Source: Duganella dendranthematis
GTDB lineage: Bacteria; Pseudomonadota; Gammaproteobacteria; Burkholderiales; Burkholderiaceae_D
Length of the DNA: 64,000 bases
Assembly: GCF_012849375.1 (NCBI RefSeq)
Contig: NZ_CP051684.1
Coordinates: 2,294,001 to 2,358,000, forward strand
Direction: 5' to 3'
Made by a program: the position numbers and the translations under genes. Shown one piece after another: positions 49,278 through 57,849 of this stretch. The notes under the pieces are model-generated. The model did no database searches. It was not told the DNA's origin and saw nothing but the letters and a program-made list of their open reading frames with translations. The first letter of the stretch is position 1, and each line of letters opens with the position of its first letter.

Positions 49278-50441
49278 ATGCACAAACTAATTCTGGCGCT
49301 GGCATGTTGCAGCGCCGCTGCCACCCAGGCAGCCCCCTACATTCCCGCCAGCGGCCAGCTGGTGGTGGAAACCGTGCCGCGCCGGGGCGACCCGGCGCAA
49401 CAGGAATTGCGCCGCTTGCGCAGCCAGCTCAACGCCAGCCCGAACGACATTACCCTCGCCGCCACCATCGCGCGCCGCTACATCGCGCTGGCCCGCAGCG
49501 AAACCGATCCACGCTACCTGGGCTACGCGGAATCCGCACTCGCCCCCTGGTGGCAGCAAGCCGCGCCACCCACCGACGTCCGACTGCTGCGCGCCACACT
49601 CCTGCAAAGCACCCACCAATTCACGCCGGCGCTGGCCGACCTGAAAGCCGTGCTGGCGTCCGAACCGCAAAACGTCCAGGCCTGGCTGACGCAAGCCACC
49701 GTGCAAACCGTCCAAGGCGACTATTCCGGCGCCACCGTCAGCTGTGCGCGCGTGTCCGGCCTGTCGATCGAACTGGTGGGCATCACCTGCATCGCCAACA
49801 TCGGCGCCGTCACCGGCAAGGCCGCAGCCAGCGAACAGCTGCTGGACCTGACGCTATCCCGCAGTTCCAACGCGCCGCAGGATTTGCGTGTCTGGGCACT
49901 GACGCTGCTGGCGGAAATGGCCCAGCGGCGCGGCGACGCAACAACGTCCGAAGCCCGCTTCCGCCGCGCACTGACGCTGAGTCCACGCGACAGCTATCTG
50001 CTGGGCGCCTACGCCGACCTGCTGCTGGAACAAAACCGCGCCGCCGACGTGCTGGAACTGCTGCGCGACCAGGAACGCATCGACGCGCTGCTGCTACGCC
50101 GCGCACTCGCCCTGCAACAAGCGGGCAAACAAAGCGCAATGCAAGCCGACGTCCGCGAACTGGCCGCGCGCTTCGACGCCGCCGCCCAACGCGGCGACAC
50201 CGTCCACCAACGCGAACAAGCGCGCTTTGAACTGGTGCTGCGTCACGATGCCAAAACTGCGCTGGCCTTGGCCCGCAAAAACTGGGAAGTACAAAAAGAG
50301 CCCGCCGACATCCGCATCTATCTGCAAGCCGCTGTACAGGCACGCGCGGACGCCAGGCCGGTGATCGAATGGGTCGCCACCCATCACACCGAAGATGCCG
50401 CCGCCACGCGGCTGATTCACCAACTGCAAGCGGGGACATGA
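49278..50441 (+). CDS. Exported tetratricopeptide-repeat protein
   Basis: A 387-residue protein with a signal peptide ending QAA (about 19) and TPR-like helical pairs across about 40-320 (for example ALADLKAVLASEPQNVQAWLTQA and EARFRRALTLSPRDSYLLGAYA, in short pieces). No catalytic motif is present; it is probably a periplasmic scaffold. It lies between the DUF4331/lipoprotein genes and the HupE-like gene, whose ATG overlaps its stop, so it belongs to the same system. Confidence 0.85.
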   Translation: MHKLILALACCSAAATQAAPYIPASGQLVVETVPRRGDPAQQELRRLRSQLNASPNDITLAATIARRYIALARSETDPRYLGYAESALAPWWQQAAPPTDVRLLRATLLQSTHQFTPALADLKAVLASEPQNVQAWLTQATVQTVQGDYSGATVSCARVSGLSIELVGITCIANIGAVTGKAAASEQLLDLTLSRSSNAPQDLRVWALTLLAEMAQRRGDATTSEARFRRALTLSPRDSYLLGAYADLLLEQNRAADVLELLRDQERIDALLLRRALALQQAGKQSAMQADVRELAARFDAAAQRGDTVHQREQARFELVLRHDAKTALALARKNWEVQKEPADIRIYLQAAVQARADARPVIEWVATHHTEDAAATRLIHQLQAGT

Positions 50442-51553
50442 TGAAACGATGGCTACTTGGTTTGCTGTTGTGCTGCGCCATGCTCCCAGCGTCCGCGCAC
50501 AAACCCAGCGACAGTTATTTGTCGCTCGACGTGCAGGGCGAAAAGGTCAGCGGCCAGTGGGACATCGCGCTGCGCGACCTGGATTACGCCATCGGCCTTG
50601 ACCAGAATGGCGACGGCAAGCTGACATGGGACGAAATCCGCACCCGCCACGCCGCGATTGCAGCCTACGCGCTGGAGCGCCTCAACCTGGCGACCGACGA
50701 CGGCGCCTGTAGCGTACACACCGACCAGCAACTGATCGACGACCACACCGACGGCGCCTACAGCGTGCTGCGCTTTACCGCCACCTGCCCGTCGTCACCG
50801 GCCGCGCTGATCATCGGCTATCGGCTGTTCGCCGATCTCGATCCGCAGCACAAAGGGTTGCTGCGGCTGACGCATGCGGGCGTTACCTCCACCGCGATTT
50901 TCGAACCTAGCCATGCGCAACAACGCCTGTCGCTGGCGGCGCCGGACCAGTGGCGCCAGTTCAGCGCGTACGTCAAGGACGGTGTCTGGCATATCTGGAT
51001 TGGCTACGACCACATCCTGTTCCTGCTGTCGTTGCTGCTGCCGGCCGTGCTGCTGGCGGCGCCGGCCAACAACCTGCGCGGTGCCTTCATCGACGTGCTG
51101 AAAGTGGTGACGGCGTTCACGCTGGCGCACTCGCTGACGTTGACGCTGGCCAGCCTGTCGCTGATATCGCTGCCTTCGCGACTGGTGGAATCGGCCATCG
51201 CCGCTTCGGTCATTCTGGCGGCGGTCAACAACGTCTACCCGCTGTTTAGGGGACGGCGGCCATGGGCTGCATTCGGTTTCGGCCTGATACATGGCTTCGG
51301 CTTTGCCAGCGTATTGATCGATCTCGGACTGCCAAAAGGCGCGCTGCTGGCGAGTCTATTTGGCTTTAACCTGGGCGTCGAAATTGGTCAGCTGTGCATC
51401 GTCGCCGTGTTCCTGCCGCTGGCGTTCCTGCTGCGCCGGACCCGGTTCTACCACCACCTGCTGACCGGCGGCTCCGCCGTCATCGCGCTGGTGGCGCTGG
51501 TGTGGTTCATCGAACGCGCGCTGGATATTCAAGCCCAGTGGATCGGCGTGTGA
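50438..51553 (+). CDS. HupE/UreJ-like permease with periplasmic EF-hand
   Basis: A 371-residue protein with a signal peptide ending SAH (about 21) and an N-terminal periplasmic domain (about 22-180) containing a canonical EF-hand loop, DQNGDGKLTWDE (55-66). About six membrane helices of the HupE/UreJ_2 family follow, with GYDHILFLLSLLLPAVL, TLAHSLTLTLA and FGLIHGFGFASVL. The conserved His/Asp recall nickel/cobalt-type permeases. ATG 50438 overlaps the TPR stop. Its 3' end overlaps the convergent ung gene by 25 bp. A transport role for a metal ion is inferred. Confidence 0.88.
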   Translation: MMKRWLLGLLLCCAMLPASAHKPSDSYLSLDVQGEKVSGQWDIALRDLDYAIGLDQNGDGKLTWDEIRTRHAAIAAYALERLNLATDDGACSVHTDQQLIDDHTDGAYSVLRFTATCPSSPAALIIGYRLFADLDPQHKGLLRLTHAGVTSTAIFEPSHAQQRLSLAAPDQWRQFSAYVKDGVWHIWIGYDHILFLLSLLLPAVLLAAPANNLRGAFIDVLKVVTAFTLAHSLTLTLASLSLISLPSRLVESAIAASVILAAVNNVYPLFRGRRPWAAFGFGLIHGFGFASVLIDLGLPKGALLASLFGFNLGVEIGQLCIVAVFLPLAFLLRRTRFYHHLLTGGSAVIALVALVWFIERALDIQAQWIGV

Positions 51554-52191
51554 CCATTGGCGGCCAGATAATCGTTCGCCCGCGAAAATGGCTTGCTGCC
51601 AAAGAAGCCTTTATGCGCGGAGAACGGCGAGGGATGCGGCGACGTAATCACTAGATGCTTGCCGCTGTCGATCAACGCGCGCTTGGCGATTGCATAGCTG
51701 CCCCACAAGATGAACACAATGCGCTCGCGCTGCTGCGACAGTGCGCGGATGGCGCTGTCGGTGAACGTCTCCCAGCCGTGATTGGCGTGCGAACCGGCTT
51801 CACGCGCACGCACTGTCAGCACGCTATTCAGCAAGAACACGCCCTGCTGCGCCCAGTCGCTGAGATCAGTCTGGCGACGATCGACACCCAGATCGTTATG
51901 CAGCTCCTGAAAAATATTCTGCAAGCTAGGCTGCGGTCGATTCCCCTCCGGCACCGAAAAACAAAAACCCATCGCGGCACCGGGCGTGTGATACGGGTCC
52001 TGGCCGAGGATCACGACTTTAACGTCATCGAACGGCGTCAAATCAAAGGCGCGGAAGATATTCTTGCCAGCCGGGCAGCACTGCGTCGCAGCATATTCGG
52101 CGCGGACGAACGACGTCAGCGATTCCCAATACGGCTGCTCAAACTCCCCCTGCAAGCGCTGCTTCCACGACTCCTCAATGCGTACACTCAT
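51529..52191 (-). CDS. ung: Uracil-DNA glycosylase
   Basis: A 220-residue family 1 UDG that removes uracil from DNA. The water-activating Asp65 lies in VVILGQDPYHTPGAAMGFCFS, the motif LLNSVLTVRAREAGSHANHGWE is present in parts, and the Leu-loop region is HPSPFSAHKGFFGSKPFS. The start at ATG 52191 has GGGAA upstream. It overlaps the convergent HupE-like gene at its 3' end. Confidence 0.97.
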   Translation of the reverse strand: MSVRIEESWKQRLQGEFEQPYWESLTSFVRAEYAATQCCPAGKNIFRAFDLTPFDDVKVVILGQDPYHTPGAAMGFCFSVPEGNRPQPSLQNIFQELHNDLGVDRRQTDLSDWAQQGVFLLNSVLTVRAREAGSHANHGWETFTDSAIRALSQQRERIVFILWGSYAIAKRALIDSGKHLVITSPHPSPFSAHKGFFGSKPFSRANDYLAANGHTPIHWA

Positions 52192-52294
52192 GTGCGTTCC
52201 CGGACGATGCCACCGTTTTAGCGTTTCACTCCGGGCGAGTATAACGCCCTTGGCGTAAAATCCATGATTCATCACCGAACGCTACGGGACTACT

Positions 52295-53185
52295 TTGGAC
52301 ATCCGCTCGCTCCGCTATTTCGTCACCACCGTGCAGCTGAACAGCTTCACCCAAGCGGCTGAATCGATGTACGTCACCCAATCGACCATCAGCAAGATGG
52401 TGCGGCAACTGGAGGAGGAAGTCGGCGAGGCGCTGCTGATACGGCAAGGCCGCAAGCTGGTACTGACCGACGCCGGCCGCATCGTGTTTGAGCGCGGGCA
52501 GGAGATGCTCAACTCCATGCGCCTGCTGAACACGGAACTGCAAGACACCAAGGCCTTGCAGCGCGGCCACCTGACTGTCGGCATTCCGCCGATGATCAAC
52601 CTGCTGTTCACGCCGGTGCTGAAGGCGTTCCGCGAACGGCATCCGGATATCGAACTGACGCTGCGCGAAGATACCGGCCAGGTCATCGAGCGGCTGGTGG
52701 CGACCGGCGAACTGGAACTCGGCATGACCGTGTCGCCGGTCGATCCGTCGCTGGATTTGCAATCGAAAGAAGTGGCCAAATTTCCCATCTGGGCCGTGGC
52801 CAAGCCGGACACCTTCCGCCGCAACGCGGCCACCATCAAGCTGTCCAATCTGGCGTCGATGCCGCTGGTGCTGCTCAAGGACGAATTTGCGTTGACGCGC
52901 GCCTTGCGCCAGGTCTTCCAGCAGCACGGACTGGAGCCGGTGATCGCGGCCCAAAGCGGCCAGTGGGATTGGTTGCTGTCGATGGCGTCGGCCGGCGTCG
53001 GCGTGGCCTTGCTGCCGGAGCCGTTCATTCACCGGCTCAACGGCGTCGAGGTGGCCGCGGTGCGCGTGGTCGAACCAGAGATCAGCTGGCGGCTGGCCCA
53101 CATCTGGAACGGCCGCTACCTGTCGCACGCGGCACGCGCCTGGGTGGAGTTGTGCGCGACCATGCTGCCCGGCCACTGGTTGTAG
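52295..53185 (+). CDS. LysR-family transcriptional regulator
   Basis: A 296-residue LTTR. It has an N-terminal winged helix (MDIRSLRYFVTTVQLNSFTQAAESMYVTQSTISKMVRQLE read in parts) and a substrate-binding domain with a CynR/CbbR-like beginning, RGHLTVGIPPMINLLFTPVL. The TTG start at 52295 has GGGAC upstream. It is divergent from ung with a 103-bp gap and has no clear target next to it, so the ligand and regulon are unknown. Confidence 0.92.
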   Translation: MDIRSLRYFVTTVQLNSFTQAAESMYVTQSTISKMVRQLEEEVGEALLIRQGRKLVLTDAGRIVFERGQEMLNSMRLLNTELQDTKALQRGHLTVGIPPMINLLFTPVLKAFRERHPDIELTLREDTGQVIERLVATGELELGMTVSPVDPSLDLQSKEVAKFPIWAVAKPDTFRRNAATIKLSNLASMPLVLLKDEFALTRALRQVFQQHGLEPVIAAQSGQWDWLLSMASAGVGVALLPEPFIHRLNGVEVAAVRVVEPEISWRLAHIWNGRYLSHAARAWVELCATMLPGHWL

Positions 53186-53226
53186 TAACAAGCGCGTAGA
53201 ATGGCGTCTTTAAAAAGGACACCGAC

Positions 53227-53490
53227 ATGAAGAAAACAGATTTGGCCAAGGCCGACGCCAAAAAGCTGATGGGCAAAATGGGCACGCCCGGCACCGCCTT
53301 TGGCAACGCCGGTACCGCCGTCGTCGACAAGCGCGAGCAGCGCAAACGCGACCAGGCGCTGGGCCTGGTGCCATTCGCCGTCAAACTGAATGATGAACTG
53401 GTAAAACGCCTGCACACTCTCGCCACCGAGCGCGGCCAGGATCTGAACCAGACCGTCGCCGAAGTGCTGGCCAAGGGCCTGGACGCCTAA
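53227..53490 (+). CDS. Small protein with ribbon-helix-helix-like C-terminus
   Basis: An 87-residue basic protein. The N-terminal part (KKLMGKMGTPGTAFGNAG) is Gly/Lys-rich, and the C-terminal 40 residues (VPFAVKLNDELVKRLHTLA, then LNQTVAEVLAKGL) read like a ribbon-helix-helix DNA-binding segment. The role is unknown; an autoregulatory or antitoxin-like DNA-binding protein is possible. Ribosome site AAGGACACCGACATG. It is next to, but convergent with, the VapBC-type pair. Confidence 0.65.
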   Translation: MKKTDLAKADAKKLMGKMGTPGTAFGNAGTAVVDKREQRKRDQALGLVPFAVKLNDELVKRLHTLATERGQDLNQTVAEVLAKGLDA

Positions 53491-53494
53491 GCGT

Positions 53495-53872
53495 TCAAAT
53501 CACCTCAACCAGAGGGGAGTAGCTGGCCAGCAAACGATCAGCGGTCAGCAGCCTCAAAGATTCCGAGACAGCTTGCGCGACCAGCATGCGGTCGAAAGGA
53601 TCTTTATGAAGGTAGGGCAGACGTAGTACCGCCGCCGCGTGCGCGTGCGAAATGCGCAACTCTTGCAAGCCTGTTTGTGCCATTTGATTTACTAGCTCAC
53701 CTAAATCAAGGTTGAGCTTGCCAATGCCCACTTTGATCGAGATTTCCCAGATCGAGACACTGCTGACGTAGACCATAGGCGCGGCCAAAATCTGGGTGCG
53801 CACTTTTTTGGATAATCTCAGACTATCTTGCAGACACCAGAGCAGTATGTGAGTGTCCAGCAGCAAATGCAC
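53495..53872 (-). CDS. vapC: VapC-type PIN-domain toxin
   Basis: A 125-residue PIN-domain ribonuclease with acidic residues Asp6 (LLLDTHILLW), Glu43 (SIWEISIK), Asp91/Asp94 (HKDPFDRMLVAQA) and the late LLTADR. It would cleave RNA when free of its antitoxin. The GTG start shares one base with the stop of the antitoxin gene (TAGTG). Length is typical. Confidence 0.92.
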   Translation of the reverse strand: MHLLLDTHILLWCLQDSLRLSKKVRTQILAAPMVYVSSVSIWEISIKVGIGKLNLDLGELVNQMAQTGLQELRISHAHAAAVLRLPYLHKDPFDRMLVAQAVSESLRLLTADRLLASYSPLVEVI

Positions 53873-54108
53873 TATTTCCCCTCGAACGCAGCCTGTAAGT
53901 CGTCAGGCAGCGGTGCGTCGAAGTCATCTGCAATCCAGATCTTGCCTTTCATGGTGCCGAGCCGGCGAACAACCTTTGTAGGACGAAGGGCAACCAGTTG
54001 GGCAACAAGTTCTCCGCCCTGTGAAATGATCACTTCCTCGCCGTGCCTGACGGCTTCCACTAAACCAGGGAGCTGATTTTGTGCTACTGCGATATCAATG
54101 ATAGGCAT
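53872..54108 (-). CDS. Phd/YefM-type antitoxin
   Basis: A 78-residue prevent-host-death family antitoxin. The N-terminal DNA-binding part has IDIAVAQNQLPGLVEAVRHGEEVIISQGGELVAQLVAL read in segments, with a short acidic C-terminal tail (DDFDAPLPDDLQAAFEG) that would wrap the toxin. It likely represses its own operon. It precedes and overlaps the PIN toxin gene by one base. Confidence 0.9.
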   Translation of the reverse strand: MPIIDIAVAQNQLPGLVEAVRHGEEVIISQGGELVAQLVALRPTKVVRRLGTMKGKIWIADDFDAPLPDDLQAAFEGK

Positions 54109-54173
54109 GTGACCTCCGACAGTTCAGTCTAGCCGTCCAGACTTACAGCGCAAGCCCTGCCATTTGAGACAAA

Positions 54174-54206
54174 TCAAAAAAGGCTCCGTGAGGAGCCTTT
54201 GTTTTT
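54174..54206. terminator. Intrinsic terminator after lipA
   Basis: AAGGCTCC (54180-54187), loop GTGA, GGAGCCTT (54192-54199), with six A on the left and TGTTTTT on the right, so it can terminate in either direction. On the minus strand it follows the lipA stop codon directly. Confidence 0.9.
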
Positions 54207-55179
54207 AGCCTGCTGCCAGCACGTTGTGTGCTTGCTCGTCCGCGTGGTACGAGCTGCGCACCATGGCGCCGACGGCGGCGTGCTTGAAGCCCATTTTGTA
54301 GGCTTCTTCTTCGTACATCTTGAACACGTCCGGGTGCACGTAGCGGCGCACCGGCAGGTGGCTGTTGGACGGCGCCAGGTACTGGCCGATGGTCAGCATG
54401 TCGATGTCGTGCTCGCGCATGTCGCGCATCACTTGCAGCACTTCTTCGTCGGTCTCGCCCAGGCCGACCATGATCCCCGACTTGGTCTTGACACTCGGGT
54501 ACATTGCCTTGAAATCCTTCAGCAGCTTCAGCGAGTGCATGTAGTCCGAACCCGGACGCGCTTCCTTGTACAGGCGCGGTGCGGTTTCCAGGTTGTGGTT
54601 CATCACGTCCGGCAGGCCGTCGGCGAAGATCGCCAGCGCTTTTTCCAGGCGGCCGCGGAAATCCGGCACCAGCACTTCGATCTGGGTTTTCGGCGACAGC
54701 GCGCGGGTGTTCTGGATGCACTCGACGAAGTGCTGCGCACCGCCGTCGCGCAGGTCGTCGCGATCCACCGAGGTGATCACAACGTAGCTCAGGCGCAGCT
54801 TGGCGATGGTGTGCGACAGGTTGGTCGGCTCATCCTTGTCCAGCGGGTCCGGGCGGCCGTGGCCGACGTCGCAGAACGGGCAGCGGCGGGTGCACTTGTC
54901 GCCCATGATCATGAAGGTGGCCGTGCCCTTGCCGAAGCACTCGCCGATGTTCGGGCAGCTGGCTTCTTCGCACACGGTCACCAGCTTGTTCTCGCGCAGC
55001 GTTTCCTTGATTTCGTAGAAACGGGTGTTCGGCGAACCGGCCTTGACGCGGATCCAGTCCGGCTTCTTCAGGCGCTCGACCTGCTCGATCGGCACGATCT
55101 TGATCGGAATGCGCGAAGTCTTGCTGGCGCCTTTTTGCTTCTCGCTCGGGTTGTACGCTACGATGGTTTCAGTGGTCAT
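54205..55179 (-). CDS. lipA: Lipoyl synthase
   Basis: A 324-residue radical SAM enzyme that inserts two sulfurs into octanoyl groups on E2 and GcvH proteins. The auxiliary cluster motif is [13 protein letters not shown] and the SAM cluster motif is [18 protein letters not shown] near the C-terminus carries the conserved Ser ligand. It lies 7 bp downstream of lipB and is followed by an intrinsic terminator. Confidence 0.97.
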   Translation of the reverse strand: MTTETIVAYNPSEKQKGASKTSRIPIKIVPIEQVERLKKPDWIRVKAGSPNTRFYEIKETLRENKLVTVCEEASCPNIGECFGKGTATFMIMGDKCTRRCPFCDVGHGRPDPLDKDEPTNLSHTIAKLRLSYVVITSVDRDDLRDGGAQHFVECIQNTRALSPKTQIEVLVPDFRGRLEKALAIFADGLPDVMNHNLETAPRLYKEARPGSDYMHSLKLLKDFKAMYPSVKTKSGIMVGLGETDEEVLQVMRDMREHDIDMLTIGQYLAPSNSHLPVRRYVHPDVFKMYEEEAYKMGFKHAAVGAMVRSSYHADEQAHNVLAAG

Positions 55180-55186
55180 AATCAGT

Positions 55187-55846
55187 TCATTCGTTGGTCG
55201 CCAGGACGCGGACTAATTCCTCGGCCAGCTGCTGTTGCACATCCGACAGTTTTGCCTGCGCGCCAACGGTGCGCATATCGACTGTTTCCAGTCCGGCATA
55301 GCCGCAAGGATTAATCCAGGAAAACGGGGCCAGATCCATCGCCACATTCAGCGACAGCCCGTGGTAGGTGCAGCCATTGCCGCGTACCTTCAAGCCCAGC
55401 GCGGCAATCTTCGCGCCTTTGTGATCGCCGCCGGCCATATAGATGCCCGGCGCGCCTTCCACGCGCTCACCGACGAGATTATACGCCTGCAAGACATTGA
55501 TGATCGCCTGCTCGATTTTATGCACAAACTGGCGGGCATACAGCTTGCCGCCCGGCTTGTTGCGGCGCAGATCCATCAGCAGGTAAATCACCACCTGGCC
55601 GGGCCCGTGATAGGTGACTTCACCGCCGCGATCGGTCTGGACTACGGGAATCTCCGTGGCCCCGGCCAGCAGGTGGCCGCGGTCGGCGCCCAGGCCCAGC
55701 GTGTACACCGGCGCGTGCTCGACGATCCACAATTCATCGCGCGAGTCCGGCGTGCGGGCGTCGGTAAAGGCCCGCATGGCGGCGAAGGTGCTGTCGTAAT
55801 CGGCTTGGCCGAGATGCTTGATCTCAGGGAAGGTAGGAGACGTCAT
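55187..55846 (-). CDS. lipB: Octanoyltransferase
   Basis: A 219-residue cofactor transferase that moves octanoate from ACP to lipoyl domains. It has [43 protein letters not shown] read in parts, and the catalytic Cys in NPCGYAGLE. The start at ATG 55846 begins the conserved part; the ribosome site is weak. It forms a pair with lipA. Confidence 0.96.
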   Translation of the reverse strand: MTSPTFPEIKHLGQADYDSTFAAMRAFTDARTPDSRDELWIVEHAPVYTLGLGADRGHLLAGATEIPVVQTDRGGEVTYHGPGQVVIYLLMDLRRNKPGGKLYARQFVHKIEQAIINVLQAYNLVGERVEGAPGIYMAGGDHKGAKIAALGLKVRGNGCTYHGLSLNVAMDLAPFSWINPCGYAGLETVDMRTVGAQAKLSDVQQQLAEELVRVLATNE

Positions 55847-55874
55847 CCCGCCATTATACGCCTGCGCGTCACTT

Positions 55875-56501
55875 TCATCCCGGCTGGTGGCGGGCCAGCC
55901 AGGCCTGCACCGACGGCCGCTGCCACTGGAAATCGACGTAGTCGCGCAGCTTGGCCGGCACCGCGTCGCCATTGCGCACTAGCCGGCTCAGCATGATGGC
56001 GAGGTCAGTATCGGCAATCGACCAGTCGCCGAACAGGTGCTGCGGCCCCTGCACCAGGCGTTCGGCCACGTGCACCAGCTTGGCGGCGGCCGCCTGCGCG
56101 GTCTCGCTCAGCGGCGCGCACGGCTTCTTGAAGAACACGGTTTCGGTATCGCGCTCGACCCGCACCGGCACCAGGTCGCTGCGCACCCACGCCTGGAGCT
56201 GCCGCGCCAGCGCACGCTGACGGCGGTCCTGCGGATACAGCGCGATGTACTCCGGCGGTGGAAAGCTCTCGTCCAGGTATTCGGTGATGGCGCTCGACTC
56301 GGTCAGCACAAAATCCCCTTCCACCAGCGCCGGGACGCGGGCGGTCAGCGCGCGGTCGGCAAACGCCGCCTGTCTCTGCTCACCACTGCCCAGATCCACC
56401 GTCTTGACGCTGAAAGGCAAGCCCTTCTCGGTCAGCGCCACAAACACGGACAAAGCATACGGGCTGGTGAAAAGGCTATCGGCGTACAGTTCAAACAACA
56501 T
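55875..56501 (-). CDS. Glutathione S-transferase (YfcF-like)
   Basis: A 208-residue GST. The N-terminal thioredoxin-like domain has [22 protein letters not shown] and the glutathione-contact segment [13 protein letters not shown], and the C-terminal helical domain follows. It probably conjugates glutathione to electrophiles or has peroxidase activity. It is divergent from a LysR regulator, which is the likely controller, and is inserted between lipB and the DUF493 gene. Confidence 0.9.
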   Translation of the reverse strand: MLFELYADSLFTSPYALSVFVALTEKGLPFSVKTVDLGSGEQRQAAFADRALTARVPALVEGDFVLTESSAITEYLDESFPPPEYIALYPQDRRQRALARQLQAWVRSDLVPVRVERDTETVFFKKPCAPLSETAQAAAAKLVHVAERLVQGPQHLFGDWSIADTDLAIMLSRLVRNGDAVPAKLRDYVDFQWQRPSVQAWLARHQPG

Positions 56502-56522
56502 GGCGGCTCCGGCTTAGGTAGA

Positions 56523-56602
56523 TTTATTCACATAGTAAACCTTGTGTAAGTGCCTGTATAACGGTATATTTTCGCAATTCTTGTTAGTTTTATTCACAAA
56601 GT
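56523..56602. repeat. Direct repeat flanking the GST/LysR divergent promoters
   Basis: TTTATTCACATAGT (56523-56536) and TTTATTCACAAAGT (56589-56602) match at 13 of 14 positions, 66 bp apart, in the AT-rich 111-bp gap. TATATT at 56565-56570 may be a -10 box for the LysR gene. The repeats are candidate LysR sites. Confidence 0.5.
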
Positions 56603-56612
56603 TATCCACAGC

Positions 56613-57506
56613 ATGGCCCGCAGGCTGCCCAATTTTTCCGCATTGCGCGCCTTCGAGGCGGCGGCCCGCCACGAGAATTTCTCGCGCGCGGCGGACGAGT
56701 TGCACCTGACGCACGGCGCGATCAGCCACCAGGTGCGGGCGCTGGAAGAGGAGCTGGGCCGGCAACTATTCGTGCGCAATGGCCGCCAGGTGAAAATAAC
56801 TAACGACGGCCTGAAATTCGCCCAGTTCCTCGGCAAGGCCTTCGCCGACATCGCCGCCGCCACTGACGCCATGCGCGCCACCAGCATCAACCAGCGGCTG
56901 ACCATCACTTCGATTCCGTCGTTTGCGGCGCGCTGGCTGGCGCCGCGTCTCGGTAAATTCATTGAGCTGCATCCGGATATCGAAGTGGTGCTGCAATCGA
57001 GCGGCCACATGCAGGATCTGGCGCGCGAGGGCGTGGATGTGGGCATCCGCTTCGGGCGCGGCAACTATCCGGGCATGCTGGTATTGCGCTTGATGGGCGA
57101 TGTATATTACCCAGTAGTGAGTCCACACTATCGCGGTGGCCAGCTGCCGCTTGCACCGGCTGATCTGGCGCGGCATACGCTGCTGCGCTCGGTGGAGCGC
57201 TGGACGCCGTGGCTGCACGCAGCCGGGGTGGACCTGCCGGAACCATCCGGCGGGCTGCTGTTTGAGGATTTATCGATGCTGGTGCGTTCCGCTGCCGATG
57301 GCAACGGCGTGGCGCTGGTGCGGCACGTGGTGGCGATGCAGGAGATCGCCTCCGGGCAGCTGCTGCGGCTGTTCAACATCGCCACGCCGAGCCCGGATGA
57401 ATACTACTTCGTCACGCCGCCCGGCGCGGCGAGCAAGCCGCAGGTGCAGGCGTTCCGCGACTGGCTGCTGGAAGAGATTGCCGTCTTCCAGCGCCAGCAC
57501 ACTTAA
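56613..57506 (+). CDS. GcvA-like LysR regulator
   Basis: A 297-residue LTTR of GcvA type. It starts RRLPNFSALRAFEAAARHENFSRAADELHLTHGAISHQVRALEE (read in parts) and has the substrate domain FAARWLAPRLGKF and GVDVGIRFGRGNYPG typical of that subgroup. The likely target is the divergent GST gene. It ends directly against the convergent DUF493 gene. Confidence 0.92.
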   Translation: MARRLPNFSALRAFEAAARHENFSRAADELHLTHGAISHQVRALEEELGRQLFVRNGRQVKITNDGLKFAQFLGKAFADIAAATDAMRATSINQRLTITSIPSFAARWLAPRLGKFIELHPDIEVVLQSSGHMQDLAREGVDVGIRFGRGNYPGMLVLRLMGDVYYPVVSPHYRGGQLPLAPADLARHTLLRSVERWTPWLHAAGVDLPEPSGGLLFEDLSMLVRSAADGNGVALVRHVVAMQEIASGQLLRLFNIATPSPDEYYFVTPPGAASKPQVQAFRDWLLEEIAVFQRQHT

Positions 57507-57788
57507 CTACATGACAATCTTGACCATCGGGTGAGCCGACAGTTCGGTGTACAGCGCATCGAGCTGCTCGCGACTGGTGGCGCGCACGGTGCAGGTGAGG
57601 CCGGTGTAATTGCCTTTGGCCGAAGGACGTACTTCCATCTTGCCTTCATGGAAGTCCTGGTCATGCTTCTGCACGACGCCGGTAATGGTCGGGGCGAAAT
57701 CGATATGAGTCGGACCCATGACCTTGATCGGGAAGTCACTCGGGTATTCGATGAGGGACTCTGATGGGGGGATCGCTTGCATATTCAT
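57507..57788 (-). CDS. DUF493 (YbeD) family protein
   Basis: A 93-residue protein of the DUF493/YbeD family, a small ferredoxin-like fold of unknown role. It has LIEYPSDFPIKVMG at the N-terminus and TVRATSREQLDALYTELSAHP followed by VKIVM at the end. In many proteobacteria the gene directly precedes lipB. Here the GST and LysR genes separate the two. Confidence 0.92.
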   Translation of the reverse strand: MNMQAIPPSESLIEYPSDFPIKVMGPTHIDFAPTITGVVQKHDQDFHEGKMEVRPSAKGNYTGLTCTVRATSREQLDALYTELSAHPMVKIVM

Positions 57789-57849
57789 TCCAATCTAAAA
57801 ATATAACCTGGGACGCCGAACGGCGTCTCAGGCCTATATTGTAGCTGGA

